64,000 bases of DNA, taken from contig JANINJ010000107.1 in NCBI GenBank assembly GCA_024508855.1, positions 248,001-312,000 on the forward strand. The letters run 5' to 3'. Under the pieces are notes generated by a model, which was given only the letters and a program-made list of their open reading frames with translations, did no database searches and was not told the DNA's origin. The translations under genes were made by a program, and so were the position numbers. This document shows positions 7,733 to 16,005 of the stretch, piece by piece. Source of the DNA: Xanthobacteraceae bacterium (GTDB taxonomy: Bacteria; Pseudomonadota; Alphaproteobacteria; Rhizobiales; Xanthobacteraceae). Positions within the stretch are counted from its first letter, which is position 1; each line of letters opens with the position of its first letter.

Positions 7733-8953
7733 ATGCGCATCAATTGGATTGGAACATTTGTCGTTAGCTTTGCCGCACTCGTTTTCGCCTCCCCTGCCCT
7801 CGCCCAGCGCGGTGCGAGTTGCCATAACGGGATGAGCTTTCCGCAGTTTCTCGCCCAACTGAAGCAGGATGCTGCCGCAGCGGGTGTCTCGCAGCGCGCC
7901 ATCGCAGCTGCCTCGCCCTACCTCGTTTACGACCAGGGCATCGTCAATCGCGATCGCGGCCAGCGCGTGTTCGGACAGATTTTTACCGTGTTCGCCGGCC
8001 GCATGGCATCGGAGGCGCGCCGCGTGCGCGGGCAGCAGCTCATCAAGGCGCATGCGCAGGCCTTCGCCCGCGCGGAGAAGGAATACGGCGTGCCACCCGC
8101 GGTCATCACCGCATTCTGGGCGCTGGAAAGCGACTTCGGCGCGGTACAGGGCAAGCTGCCGACGCTACGCTCGCTGGTGTCGCTGGCCTATGACTGCCGC
8201 CGTTCGCAGATGTTTCACGACGAGACTATTGCCGCGCTGAAGATCATCGACCGCGGCGATCTCACACCATCCCAGATGATCGGCTCATGGGCCGGCGAAC
8301 TCGGCCAGACGCAATTCCTGCCGCGGCATTATTTCGACTACGCGGTCGACTATGACGGCGATGGCCGCCGCGACCTGTTGCACAGTGCAGCCGACGTGAT
8401 CGGCTCGACAGCCAATTACATCGCCACCGGCCTGAAGTGGAAGCGCGGCCAGCCGTGGCTGCAGGAAGTGCACGTCTCTGCGAACGTCCCGTGGGACCAG
8501 GCCGACCTGACCATCAAACATCCGCGCAGCAAATGGGCGCAATGGGGCGTGACCTATGCGGACGGCAAGCCGCTGCCGAACGACAGCCTGCCGGCGTCGC
8601 TGCTGCTGCCGATGGGACGCAACGGACCGGCATTCCTCGCCTATGACAATTTCGCGGCCTATACCGAGTGGAATAACTCGCTGATCTACTCGACCACCGC
8701 CGCTTATCTCGCCACCCGCATCGCCGGCGCCGCGCCGATGCGCAAGCCAAGCGCGGCAGTGGCGCAACTGCCGTTCAACGAGATCAAGGAATTGCAGAAA
8801 CTGCTCGTGCAGCAGGGCTTCAATGTCGGCAAGATCGATGGCGTGCTCGGCCAGCAGAGCCGCACCGCCGTCAAGGCAATGCAGGTGAAATACGGCCTTC
8901 CCGCCGACTCGTGGCCGACCGCGGAATTATTGGCTCGAATGCGCGGACGCTGA
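7733..8953 (+). CDS. MltB-family lytic murein transglycosylase
   Basis: A 406-residue secreted enzyme. The start at MRINWIGTFVV gives a clean signal peptide with predicted cleavage after ASPALA; an in-frame ATG upstream (7695) would spoil it. Residues about 35-320 are the GH103/MltB catalytic domain, with the active-site Glu in TAFWALESDFGAVQG and the later block GSWAGELGQTQFLPRHYFDYAVD (shown by GSWAGELGQTQFLPRHYF). The last 60 residues form a PG_binding_1 domain (IKELQKLLVQQGFNVGKIDG). It cleaves peptidoglycan glycan strands to 1,6-anhydro ends in the periplasm. There is no lipobox, so it is probably soluble rather than membrane-anchored. Confidence 0.92.
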   Translation: MRINWIGTFVVSFAALVFASPALAQRGASCHNGMSFPQFLAQLKQDAAAAGVSQRAIAAASPYLVYDQGIVNRDRGQRVFGQIFTVFAGRMASEARRVRGQQLIKAHAQAFARAEKEYGVPPAVITAFWALESDFGAVQGKLPTLRSLVSLAYDCRRSQMFHDETIAALKIIDRGDLTPSQMIGSWAGELGQTQFLPRHYFDYAVDYDGDGRRDLLHSAADVIGSTANYIATGLKWKRGQPWLQEVHVSANVPWDQADLTIKHPRSKWAQWGVTYADGKPLPNDSLPASLLLPMGRNGPAFLAYDNFAAYTEWNNSLIYSTTAAYLATRIAGAAPMRKPSAAVAQLPFNEIKELQKLLVQQGFNVGKIDGVLGQQSRTAVKAMQVKYGLPADSWPTAELLARMRGR

Positions 8954-9057
8954 CCCTTCCGTTTGCCGTTTCAGGTTCCTACTTCGGACGAGGACCGCCC
9001 GGTCCCGGGACGTCCTCGCAACGGTGCGACGTCCCGCTCTCCTGAAAAGGCAATCCC

Positions 9058-9561
9058 ATGTCGCTTTACGAAGCTTCCGTTCCTGCTTTCCTGCAAATCC
9101 TCAACAGCCTCTCGGCTATCCTGACCAAGGCCGAAGCCCACGCCGAGGCAAAGAAGATTCAGCCCGATGTGCTGCTGGGTGCGCGGCTGTTTCCGGACAT
9201 GCTGCCGCTGAGCCGCCAGATCCAGATGGTGTGCGATTTCGCGATGAAGACCTGCGCACGACTCACCGGCAACGAGGTGCCTTCGACGCCCGACACCGAA
9301 AAGACCTTCGAGGAATTGAAGCAGCGCCTCGCCAAGGCGATCGATTACGTCAAGGCGCTCAAGCCTGCACAATTCGACGGCGCGGAAACCCGCGAGATCA
9401 GCTTTCCCACCGGGCCAGGCAGCACTATGACCCTCAAGGGCCAGCAGTATCTCAGCCATTTTGCCCTGCCGAATTTTTACTTTCATGCGGCGACCGCACA
9501 CGGCATTCTGCGCAAGAACGGCGTCGAGATCGGCAAGCGGGATTTCCTCGGCGCGGTCTGA
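9058..9561 (+). CDS. DUF1993 family protein
   Basis: A 167-residue protein of the DUF1993 family, which has a DinB-like four-helix-bundle fold. The N-terminus MSLYEASVPAFLQILNSLSA, the central block LLGARLFPDMLPLSRQIQMV and the C-terminal HFALPNFYFHAATAHGILR are all family features. The His residues in the last block may bind a metal, as in DinB-like thiol-dependent enzymes, but no reaction is established. An AAAAGG ribosome site lies a few bases before the ATG. The next gene follows after 23 bases, so the two may be cotranscribed. Confidence 0.88.
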   Translation: MSLYEASVPAFLQILNSLSAILTKAEAHAEAKKIQPDVLLGARLFPDMLPLSRQIQMVCDFAMKTCARLTGNEVPSTPDTEKTFEELKQRLAKAIDYVKALKPAQFDGAETREISFPTGPGSTMTLKGQQYLSHFALPNFYFHAATAHGILRKNGVEIGKRDFLGAV

Positions 9562-9584
9562 ACAATAACCCGCAGGGAGGAATT

Positions 9585-10136
9585 ATGCCGCGCATTCCTT
9601 ATTTCGATATGGAACAGGCGACGCCCGAATATCGCGACATGCTGAAGGGGCGATACAATCTCAACCTGTATCGCATGCTTCCACACGCCACGACGATCGC
9701 ACCGGGCTTCCTGCGAATGGGCGGCGCAATCCTTCGGGAAAGTGAGATCGATCCGCAGCTTCGCGAAATCGCGATCCTGCGGGTCGGTATCCTCAGCAAA
9801 GCGAGCTACGAGGTGCATCAGCACAAGCGCGTGGCGCGCAAGGTCGGCCTATCCGACCCCAAGATCGCTGCGCTGGAGAACGATCCGCAGAGCGCGGTGT
9901 TTTCACCGCTCGAAAAACTCGTCATCCGGTACACCGATGAGGTGGTGGCGAACGTCAAGGCATCGGATGCGCTGTTCGACGAACTGCTGGCACAACTCGA
10001 CCATCGCCGCATGGCCGAACTGACGCTGACCATCGGCTTCTATATGGCGGTGAGCCGCTTCCTCGAAAACTTCGAAGTCGAGATCGAGCCGCAGCCTCCG
10101 GTATCGGACACGCCCGTGAAATATTCCGCGAACTGA
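9585..10136 (+). CDS. carboxymuconolactone decarboxylase family protein
   Basis: A 183-residue alpha-helical protein of the CMD/AhpD-like superfamily. The core has REIAILRVGILSKASYEVHQHKRVA, where AhpD proteins carry a CxxC redox pair; here the residues are not cysteines (SKASYEVHQH), so a peroxidase role is unlikely. This Cys-less type is common beside dehydrogenases and is often called gamma-carboxymuconolactone decarboxylase by similarity only. A strong GGGAGG ribosome site precedes the ATG by 4 bases. It is followed after 9 bases by an SDR gene, which suggests a shared transcript and substrate. Confidence 0.85.
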   Translation: MPRIPYFDMEQATPEYRDMLKGRYNLNLYRMLPHATTIAPGFLRMGGAILRESEIDPQLREIAILRVGILSKASYEVHQHKRVARKVGLSDPKIAALENDPQSAVFSPLEKLVIRYTDEVVANVKASDALFDELLAQLDHRRMAELTLTIGFYMAVSRFLENFEVEIEPQPPVSDTPVKYSAN

Positions 10137-10145
10137 CGGGGGCGC

Positions 10146-11012
10146 ATGATGTCTGCCAATACCCACGCTCCCCAAACAATCGATCCATCGGCCTCGCTGC
10201 ATGCGGAGTCGCTCGGCCTCGCCAAAAGCCACGGACGGCTCGCCGGCCGTCGCATCATTGTCGTCGGTGCCGGCCAACGCAAAACCGTCGACGAAGCACC
10301 GCCGATCGGCAACGGCCGCGCGATGTCGGTGCTGTTCGCCCGCGAAGGTGCAACGGTAGCCTGCATCGATGCGGTCAAGGACGCCGCCGATGCTACGGTC
10401 GATCAGATCGCGTCCGAAGGCGGCAAGGCTTTTGCGGATATCGTCGATGTGTTGGATACCGCGGCGATTGCACCGGCCGTCCAGCGCTGCACCGACAGGC
10501 TCGGCGGACTTGACGGACTCGCGTTGAATGTTGGCATTTCGCAAGGGCTGCCGCTGCAGAGAATGACGGTCGAAGCCTGGGACAAGGATTACGCCGTCAA
10601 CGTGCGCAGTCACATGCTGTTCGCGCAAAGGGCGTTGGAGATCATGTCGCCCGGCGGATCGATCATCCTGATGTCGTCGCTGGCCAGCCAGCGTGCCGGT
10701 GGTCGCAATCCGGCCTACGAGTCCTCGAAGGCAGCGCAGATCGCACTTGGCCGCGCCATCGCCCGGGCCGGCGAGCCCAAGGGCATTCGCTGCAATGTGA
10801 TCGCGCCCGGCTTCATGGATACGCCGATGGGCCGAGACGCCAGCCGGCGGCGCTCGGATCGGGCGCTGACAGTGCCTTTCGGCCGTCAGGGCACCGGATG
10901 GGAGGTCGCCTATGCTGCACTGTTCCTGATTTCGAATGAATCGTCCTATGTCAACGCGCACACGCTGTTTCTGGATGGCGGCCATCTCGGCGGTATCCAA
11001 CGCGAAGCATGA
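10146..11012 (+). CDS. SDR family oxidoreductase with extended glycine-rich loop
   Basis: A 288-residue short-chain dehydrogenase. The Rossmann glycine motif is interrupted: GAGQ is followed by a nine-residue insertion (RKTVDEAPP) before IGNGRAMSVL. The later NAD(P) block ALNVGIS stands for the usual NNAG. The catalytic triad is present as Ser in ILMSSLASQ and Tyr-x-x-x-Lys in YESSKAAQ. The C-terminus ends SYVNAHTLFLDGGHLGG as in 3-oxoacyl-reductase-like SDRs. Two ATG codons, at 10146 and 10149, are both possible starts. The substrate is unknown. It probably works with the preceding decarboxylase-like protein. Confidence 0.88.
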   Translation: MMSANTHAPQTIDPSASLHAESLGLAKSHGRLAGRRIIVVGAGQRKTVDEAPPIGNGRAMSVLFAREGATVACIDAVKDAADATVDQIASEGGKAFADIVDVLDTAAIAPAVQRCTDRLGGLDGLALNVGISQGLPLQRMTVEAWDKDYAVNVRSHMLFAQRALEIMSPGGSIILMSSLASQRAGGRNPAYESSKAAQIALGRAIARAGEPKGIRCNVIAPGFMDTPMGRDASRRRSDRALTVPFGRQGTGWEVAYAALFLISNESSYVNAHTLFLDGGHLGGIQREA

Positions 11013-11094
11013 AAGACATGCCGGCAGGCGTCTTGTGCCGGTGCGGCGGTGGCCTTAGATGCAGATGCATTGAAACCGACAACGGAAGTCAACC

Positions 11095-12192
11095 ATGGCG
11101 ACATCGAAGCTCTTCGAGCCCTATAAGCTCGGTCCAATCACCCTTTCGAACCGCACCGTGATGGCGCCGCTGACCCGCAATCGCGCGGTCGCAGGCCTCG
11201 TGCCCAATCCGTTGGCCGTCGAATATTACGGCCAGCGAGCATCGGCCGGCCTGCTGATCACCGAGGCGAGCCAGGTTTCGCAGCAAGGCCAGGGCTATCA
11301 GGACACGCCCGGCATCTATTCCAAGGAACAGATCGCCGGCTGGCGCAAGGTGACGGATCGCGTCCATGAGCGCGGCGGCCACATCTTCATCCAGCTTTGG
11401 CACGTGGGCCGCATCTCGCATACCTCGCTGCAGCCGAATAACGGCGCGCCGGTCGCGCCCTCTGCCGTTCGTGCCAAGGGCAAGACGTTTGTCGGCGGAA
11501 CGTTCGCCGATGTGTCCGAGCCGCGCGCGCTGGAATTGAGCGAAATCCCCGGCATCATCGACAGCTTCAAACGCGGCGCGGCCAATGCGCTGGAAGCCGG
11601 ATTCGACGGCGTCGAGATTCACGGCGCCAACGGCTATCTGCTCGACCAGTTTGCCAAGGATGGCACCAACAAGCGCACCGACGCTTATGGCGGATCGATC
11701 GAGAACCGCGCCAAGCTGATGCTCGAAGTCGCCAAGGCGGTTTCCGCAGAAGCCGGCGCCGCGCGCACCGGCATCCGCATCTCGCCGGTGACGCCCGCGA
11801 ATGACGTTTCCGACAGCAATCCGCAGCCGCTGTTCGATCACATCGTCGACGGACTGAATGCCGAGAAACTCGTCTATATCCACGTCATCGAAGGTGCGAC
11901 CGGCGGCCCGCGCGACGTTGCGCCGTTCGACTACGCCAGCCTGCGCAAGCGTTTTGACGGCACTTACATCGCCAACAACGGCTATGACCTGGAGCTGGCC
12001 AACAGGGTGCTCGCGGCGAACGAGGCCGACCTGATCGCCTTCGGCAAGCTGTTCATCTCCAATCCGGACCTCGTCGAACGCCTGAAGAGCGGCGCGCCGC
12101 TCAACGCACCGGACAAGGCCACGTTTTACGGCGGCGGCGCCAAGGGCTACACCGACTATCCGGCACTCGACAGGCTCGACGCCGCACAGTAA
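11095..12192 (+). CDS. nemA: old yellow enzyme family alkene reductase
   Basis: A 365-residue FMN enzyme close to NemA (N-ethylmaleimide reductase). Landmarks are VMAPLTRNRAV (FMN contact Thr), FIQLWHVGRISH, the substrate pair His/Asn in VEIHGANGYLLDQF, the phosphate loop NGYDLELANRVL with FGKLFISNPDLVERL, and the NemA-like end FYGGGAKGYTDYP. It reduces activated C=C bonds and nitro groups using NAD(P)H in the cytoplasm. In many bacteria a repressor NemR lies beside it, but none is present here. It is followed by a terminator, so it ends its transcript. Confidence 0.93.
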   Translation: MATSKLFEPYKLGPITLSNRTVMAPLTRNRAVAGLVPNPLAVEYYGQRASAGLLITEASQVSQQGQGYQDTPGIYSKEQIAGWRKVTDRVHERGGHIFIQLWHVGRISHTSLQPNNGAPVAPSAVRAKGKTFVGGTFADVSEPRALELSEIPGIIDSFKRGAANALEAGFDGVEIHGANGYLLDQFAKDGTNKRTDAYGGSIENRAKLMLEVAKAVSAEAGAARTGIRISPVTPANDVSDSNPQPLFDHIVDGLNAEKLVYIHVIEGATGGPRDVAPFDYASLRKRFDGTYIANNGYDLELANRVLAANEADLIAFGKLFISNPDLVERLKSGAPLNAPDKATFYGGGAKGYTDYPALDRLDAAQ

Positions 12193-12208
12193 CAGACCAT
12201 CGAGAATG

Positions 12209-12238
12209 AAAAGGCCGGGATCGCTTCCCGGCCTTTTT
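12209..12238 (+). terminator. rho-independent terminator after the alkene reductase
   Basis: The stem AAGGCCGGGA / TCCCGGCCTT (12211-12220 with 12226-12235) has a 5-base loop and is followed by T residues, with an A run on the 5' side. It can also work on the opposite strand. Confidence 0.93.
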
Positions 12239-12267
12239 GCTTGAACGGCGCGCCCTCCTCCTTTCAG

Positions 12268-13116
12268 ATGCATTCGATCGATCGCAACGGAATGCAGACC
12301 CGAATGAATCGTGAGGACGTCGAGCAACTGGTTCGCCGCGCCGCCGCCGCCTTCAACGAACGGCGGCCGGATGAAGCGCGCCGGCTTTGCGAAGCGGGAC
12401 TGATCCAGCAGCCGAACGAACCGACGCTCAACCATTTGCTGGCGGCGGTGCTGTTCGCGGCCGGCGCCACAGCTGACGCACGACAACGCATCGATGCATC
12501 ACTATCTGCACGCCCCGGCCACGCAGCCGCCCTATTGCTTGCGGCGCGAATCGCACGCGCGGAGCAGGATTTCGCAGACGCGCTGGGTTATCTCGACGAC
12601 GCAATCCGGCGCGGCGCGACGCCCGCGTTGTTGATCGAAAAGGCCCGCCTGCTCGATCAAACCGCTGACCACGACCAGCGGCGCAGCGGCTGGCAAGCGG
12701 TTCTCGACAGAGACCCACGTAACCATGAGGCTATGGCGAAGCTTGGCCGTGTGCGCTGGGAAGCCGGCGATGCCGCGGAAGCCGAACGGTTGCTTGGGAA
12801 ATCGGTCGAAGGCGATGCGCCCGCATCGACGTGGTTCGACCTTGGACTTGCCCGTCAGGACCTTGGCGATCTATCCGGCGCCACGGCCGCGTATCGCCAC
12901 GCTCTCGGCATGAAGCCCGATTTTGCCGAGGCGGCTGTCAATCTCGGGGTGGTGCAGCAGGAGGCCGGCGACGTGGACGGCGCGCTGAAGTCTTACGGAC
13001 TCGCCTATCGACTGCGGCCCACGACCTTCGGTACCATCGCCATGGCGCTGACTTCGGGTCCTCACGGCCGGTTATGGCTCGACGAAGACTCGCTACGCCG
13101 CTCACTCGGCGGTTGA
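12268..13116 (+). CDS. tetratricopeptide repeat protein
   Basis: A protein of about 282 residues built mainly of TPR helices. Recognisable repeats include FNERRPDEARRLCEAGLIQQ, DFADALGYLDDAIRRG, DAAEAERLLGKSV, DLGDLSGATAAYRHALGMKP and DVDGALKSYGLAYRLRP. No other catalytic domain is visible. Such proteins act as binding scaffolds. The start is uncertain: ATG codons at 12268, 12292 and 12304 are all in frame and none has a clear ribosome site; a TTG at 12241 also exists. The gene converges with the uncharacterised gene at 13102, whose 3' end overlaps by 15 bases. Confidence 0.8.
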   Translation: MHSIDRNGMQTRMNREDVEQLVRRAAAAFNERRPDEARRLCEAGLIQQPNEPTLNHLLAAVLFAAGATADARQRIDASLSARPGHAAALLLAARIARAEQDFADALGYLDDAIRRGATPALLIEKARLLDQTADHDQRRSGWQAVLDRDPRNHEAMAKLGRVRWEAGDAAEAERLLGKSVEGDAPASTWFDLGLARQDLGDLSGATAAYRHALGMKPDFAEAAVNLGVVQQEAGDVDGALKSYGLAYRLRPTTFGTIAMALTSGPHGRLWLDEDSLRRSLGG

Positions 13117-13830
13117 CCGGCCGCGCCGCGCCCTGAACCGTTTCCGGTAAACTCCGGGCTGCGACAGCACGTCGGCAACCGTGTCCTCGTAGGATGCCTT
13201 GTGCGCATCGTCGAAAGACTCGAATTCCAGTTGAAACGAGCCCCGCGGGACCGCGAAACATTGCGCGACCGGCGTTCCCTTCGGCAGCACGCCAGAAAAC
13301 TCCGGTTGCGTCCACACCGCGGGAAAATTGATGCCACCATCATGAAACCGGTCGGCGTCCACGAGGCCGGACAGCAGGCGAAACGGCAGATCGTCACGAT
13401 TTACCGGATGCGTGGCGAACAGCGACCACCCCTCATCGAGTTCGACCGTCCAGAAGCTGTTGAACTTCAACGCCGCCTTTTTCGCATCCGCAAACGGCGC
13501 TCCCGCGAACTGCTCCGCCACATGAAAACTCAACGGCGCACGCGGATGCCCTTGCGTCAGCGGCGCCGGAACATCCCACGCCCAGGAGAACGCGCCACGA
13601 TCGACACTGACATCGCACGGCAACAGGATCAGGAAGCCATAGGCCATGGCGTCGATGAAAGGCGGGCATTGCTTCACGGTGCGAATGTCGCGGCCATGAA
13701 TTTCCGAATGCGCCTTGGCAGGCATCGCCCGTAGCCAATCCGGTAGCGCGCCGCGTGCCAGCACCGGCTTCGGTAGATGGTCAATCAATGCCGGATCGCA
13801 GCGAAAAATGACACGCATGTCGGACTCCAT
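13102..13830 (-). CDS. uncharacterised conserved protein (possibly DUF6065-like)
   Basis: About 242 residues from MESDMRVIFRCDP; MRVIF at 13818 is an equally good start. There is no signal peptide or membrane segment. Conserved-looking blocks are ARGALPDWLRAMPA, TVKQCPPFIDAMAYGFLILL, LKFNSFWTVELDEGWS, LFATHPVNRDDLPFRLLSGL and INFPAVWTQPEF. This pattern recalls the DUF6065 family as I remember it, without a known function. The richness in Trp and Pro suggests a beta-sandwich binding fold, which is speculation. It overlaps the end of the convergent TPR gene. Confidence 0.6.
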   Translation of the reverse strand: MESDMRVIFRCDPALIDHLPKPVLARGALPDWLRAMPAKAHSEIHGRDIRTVKQCPPFIDAMAYGFLILLPCDVSVDRGAFSWAWDVPAPLTQGHPRAPLSFHVAEQFAGAPFADAKKAALKFNSFWTVELDEGWSLFATHPVNRDDLPFRLLSGLVDADRFHDGGINFPAVWTQPEFSGVLPKGTPVAQCFAVPRGSFQLEFESFDDAHKASYEDTVADVLSQPGVYRKRFRARRGRSTAE

Positions 13831-13904
13831 GAAGAAGCCGACAGGGTGCAGCGGAAGCGATCCGCGGTCAACGATACCGAACAGTCTAGTGTTCACCAAA
13901 AACC

Positions 13905-13943
13905 AAAAAAGACCGGGACCGCCGTGGGCGGCCCCGGCTTTTT
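13905..13943. terminator. terminator-like hairpin with A tract and T tract
   Basis: CCGG-Ga-CCGCC, loop GTG, GGCGG-cc-CCGG make a GC-rich stem flanked by A residues on the left and TTTTT on the right. It starts just past the stop codon of the membrane hydrolase on the minus strand, so it most likely ends that transcript; the T run on the plus strand allows use in the other direction. Confidence 0.75.
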
Positions 13944-13944
13944 G

Positions 13945-15789
13945 TCAGCTTGGATACAGCGTCTGCGTATTGGCGATGGTGATCAGCGTCACCGCCAAGG
14001 TGTTGATCAATCCACCGAGATACGGATTGTTCGTCGCGCGATAGATCTTGCGCGCGATGACGGCGGACACGAAGAGGATCACGACGATCGGGATCATGTA
14101 TATCCCCTCCATGGCCTGGATATAGGGGCTCATTTCTCCGGTCGTGAAAAACGTGCCGTACTGCAGGGCCAGAACGAAAATACCGCCGAGCGAATTGAAC
14201 AGCGCGACCACCATGGTGTTCACCCATTCTCTACCGCACAGCGTGAAACGATCGAACGAATTGAGCGCAACCGAATTCGCTACGAAGTAGAGACCGAACA
14301 GCGGCAGCATGGTCAGCGCGAACGGAATGTGATCCGCGTTGAACGCCTTGATGCCGAGAACCCACAGCCGGAAATCGACCTTCAGGAGATAGTCCGCCGC
14401 AAAGACGATCAGATAGGCCACGGCAACGACCTCGACCGCGAGCACGATGGTGAGCCAGAGCGAGCGCCATGTCGGCGTGAGACCCACCGCAACTGCGTTC
14501 ATCCCATTTTTCCTGCCGGCCGTGCGGTAGTACACAAGCATGAACACGATCGCGAACAGCCCGTTCACAGCAGCCCAGATGCCGATGTACAGTGGTGGAT
14601 ACTGCGTCCTGAATCCGGGTTGCAGATTCTGGACCGGATCGAACAGCGCCAGATAGGAGCCCGCCGATACGATTGCCGAGACCGCCAGGCCGCCCCACAA
14701 CCACCAGCGCCCCGACGTGCTGGTGAGCGCAGCCACGGGCTTTGCCGGCATGCGAAGCTCGCTGAACATCCGCGTTTCCAGCAGCAGCTTGGTGAAGGCG
14801 ACCAGGAAGATAGCGAACGCCACCAGGCCGAGCGCGTTGAACGCTTCCTTGTATTGCCATACCTGGGAATGACTATCGATCGGGTTCGGCGTGCCGAATA
14901 CCCTGCCGAAGAAATCCACGACGCTCGCCGTCGATCGCTCCGAGAAAGGTGCCCACGGATGCGTCATCCCGCCAAACATGTAGATGGCGCGGGTCGCCGC
15001 CTTGCCATTCACCGTATCGGTATAGACGGTATCCGCTACACGCTTGTCGCCGACGGTTTTGGGGTCGGCACCGAAGTGCAGGAACGACTGCGCATTGTCG
15101 GTCGAAAGAAATTCGCCCGGCTTGCTCATCGTGCCGTCGGGCCGCTTCTGACGAAAGAAGAACTCGTCATAGACGTCGGCGATGATGCCGACGTGGCGCG
15201 ATCCGTAGTCGTTGAAATACTGCTTGGTCTTCGGATCGATGTAAGTCGCATCCGCCGTCTGCAACAGCACGGCCGCAATCAGCGGATTTTCCCGCTTGTT
15301 GTCGATATCGATCGACCAGTTCGCAGAACGGCCACCGAACGAGTGCCCCGTAACGCCGATCTTGCTTTTGTCCACATATGGCAATGTCGCGACCAGATCG
15401 ACTGCATCGTAGACGCCCGTGCCGCGTGAACGGTCGCGCTGCGGGCCGGTCACGACCTCTGAAAACCCGTGGCCATACATGTCAATCGCGAGCACGACGT
15501 AGCCGCGTCGGGCCAGTTCGACATAAGTCGAATCCTGCATCTCGCGGCTGTTGAGCATGCCGTGGCTGGTGACGATCGCTGGAACGGGGTGATCCGCCGA
15601 AACGCCCCTCGGCTTGAACAGCAAGCCGCTGAGCATATAGCCGGACGGCGTTTCCCAACGCAGGTCCTTGATTTCGATAGTGCCGTTTGCAGTTTGAACG
15701 CGCGACGCGCCGATGGCGGAGATGAGGAAGAGAACAAGCGAAATGATGAACCAGAATTTATTCCGGCTCGTTCGATGGTTGGATTGCAC
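13945..15789 (-). CDS. alpha/beta hydrolase fused to a multi-pass membrane domain
   Basis: A 614-residue protein. An N-terminal hydrophobic segment (FWFIISLVLFLISAIGAS) is followed by an exported-type alpha/beta hydrolase domain (about 45-330). This has the oxyanion region IVTSHGMLNS, the nucleophile elbow IGVTGHSFGGRSAN, a later acidic part and a His candidate in MFGGMTHPWAPFSE. The second half contains about seven strongly hydrophobic segments (for example ALGLVAFAIFLVAFTKLLL and YIPIVVILF-like IPIVVILFVSAVIARKIY), so the hydrolase is tethered to the membrane and probably faces the periplasm. The substrate is unknown. It is downstream of a divergent-free 216-base gap after glpV and belongs to no obvious operon. 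Confidence 0.8.
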   Translation of the reverse strand: MQSNHRTSRNKFWFIISLVLFLISAIGASRVQTANGTIEIKDLRWETPSGYMLSGLLFKPRGVSADHPVPAIVTSHGMLNSREMQDSTYVELARRGYVVLAIDMYGHGFSEVVTGPQRDRSRGTGVYDAVDLVATLPYVDKSKIGVTGHSFGGRSANWSIDIDNKRENPLIAAVLLQTADATYIDPKTKQYFNDYGSRHVGIIADVYDEFFFRQKRPDGTMSKPGEFLSTDNAQSFLHFGADPKTVGDKRVADTVYTDTVNGKAATRAIYMFGGMTHPWAPFSERSTASVVDFFGRVFGTPNPIDSHSQVWQYKEAFNALGLVAFAIFLVAFTKLLLETRMFSELRMPAKPVAALTSTSGRWWLWGGLAVSAIVSAGSYLALFDPVQNLQPGFRTQYPPLYIGIWAAVNGLFAIVFMLVYYRTAGRKNGMNAVAVGLTPTWRSLWLTIVLAVEVVAVAYLIVFAADYLLKVDFRLWVLGIKAFNADHIPFALTMLPLFGLYFVANSVALNSFDRFTLCGREWVNTMVVALFNSLGGIFVLALQYGTFFTTGEMSPYIQAMEGIYMIPIVVILFVSAVIARKIYRATNNPYLGGLINTLAVTLITIANTQTLYPS

Positions 15790-16005
15790 TAGGAGATTTT
15801 CCTGTTCTTGAAGAACTTGTTTTTGCGTGGTGGCCCGGTTGCCGTTTCAAAAAGTGCGAGCCATCGCGTGGTCGAATGAGTTGCCGCATACCGGCAAACC
15901 GTTACTCGAAAGCCAATTCGCAACAACCAGACACCGGACAGGAAATCGGGTTCGCGCGGACTGGAATCCGGAGGAGACGAGCTTCGCCTCCCCCGGCAGC
16001 TTTTG

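Noticed and set aside
8984-9030. CGAGGAC / GTCCTCG inverted repeat after the transglycosylase as a terminator
   Set aside because: No T run and short stems; not enough to call.
15965-16005. Hairpin after glpV (GGAGGCGA / TCGTCTCC on the minus strand)
   Set aside because: Contains mismatches and no T run; too weak as terminator.
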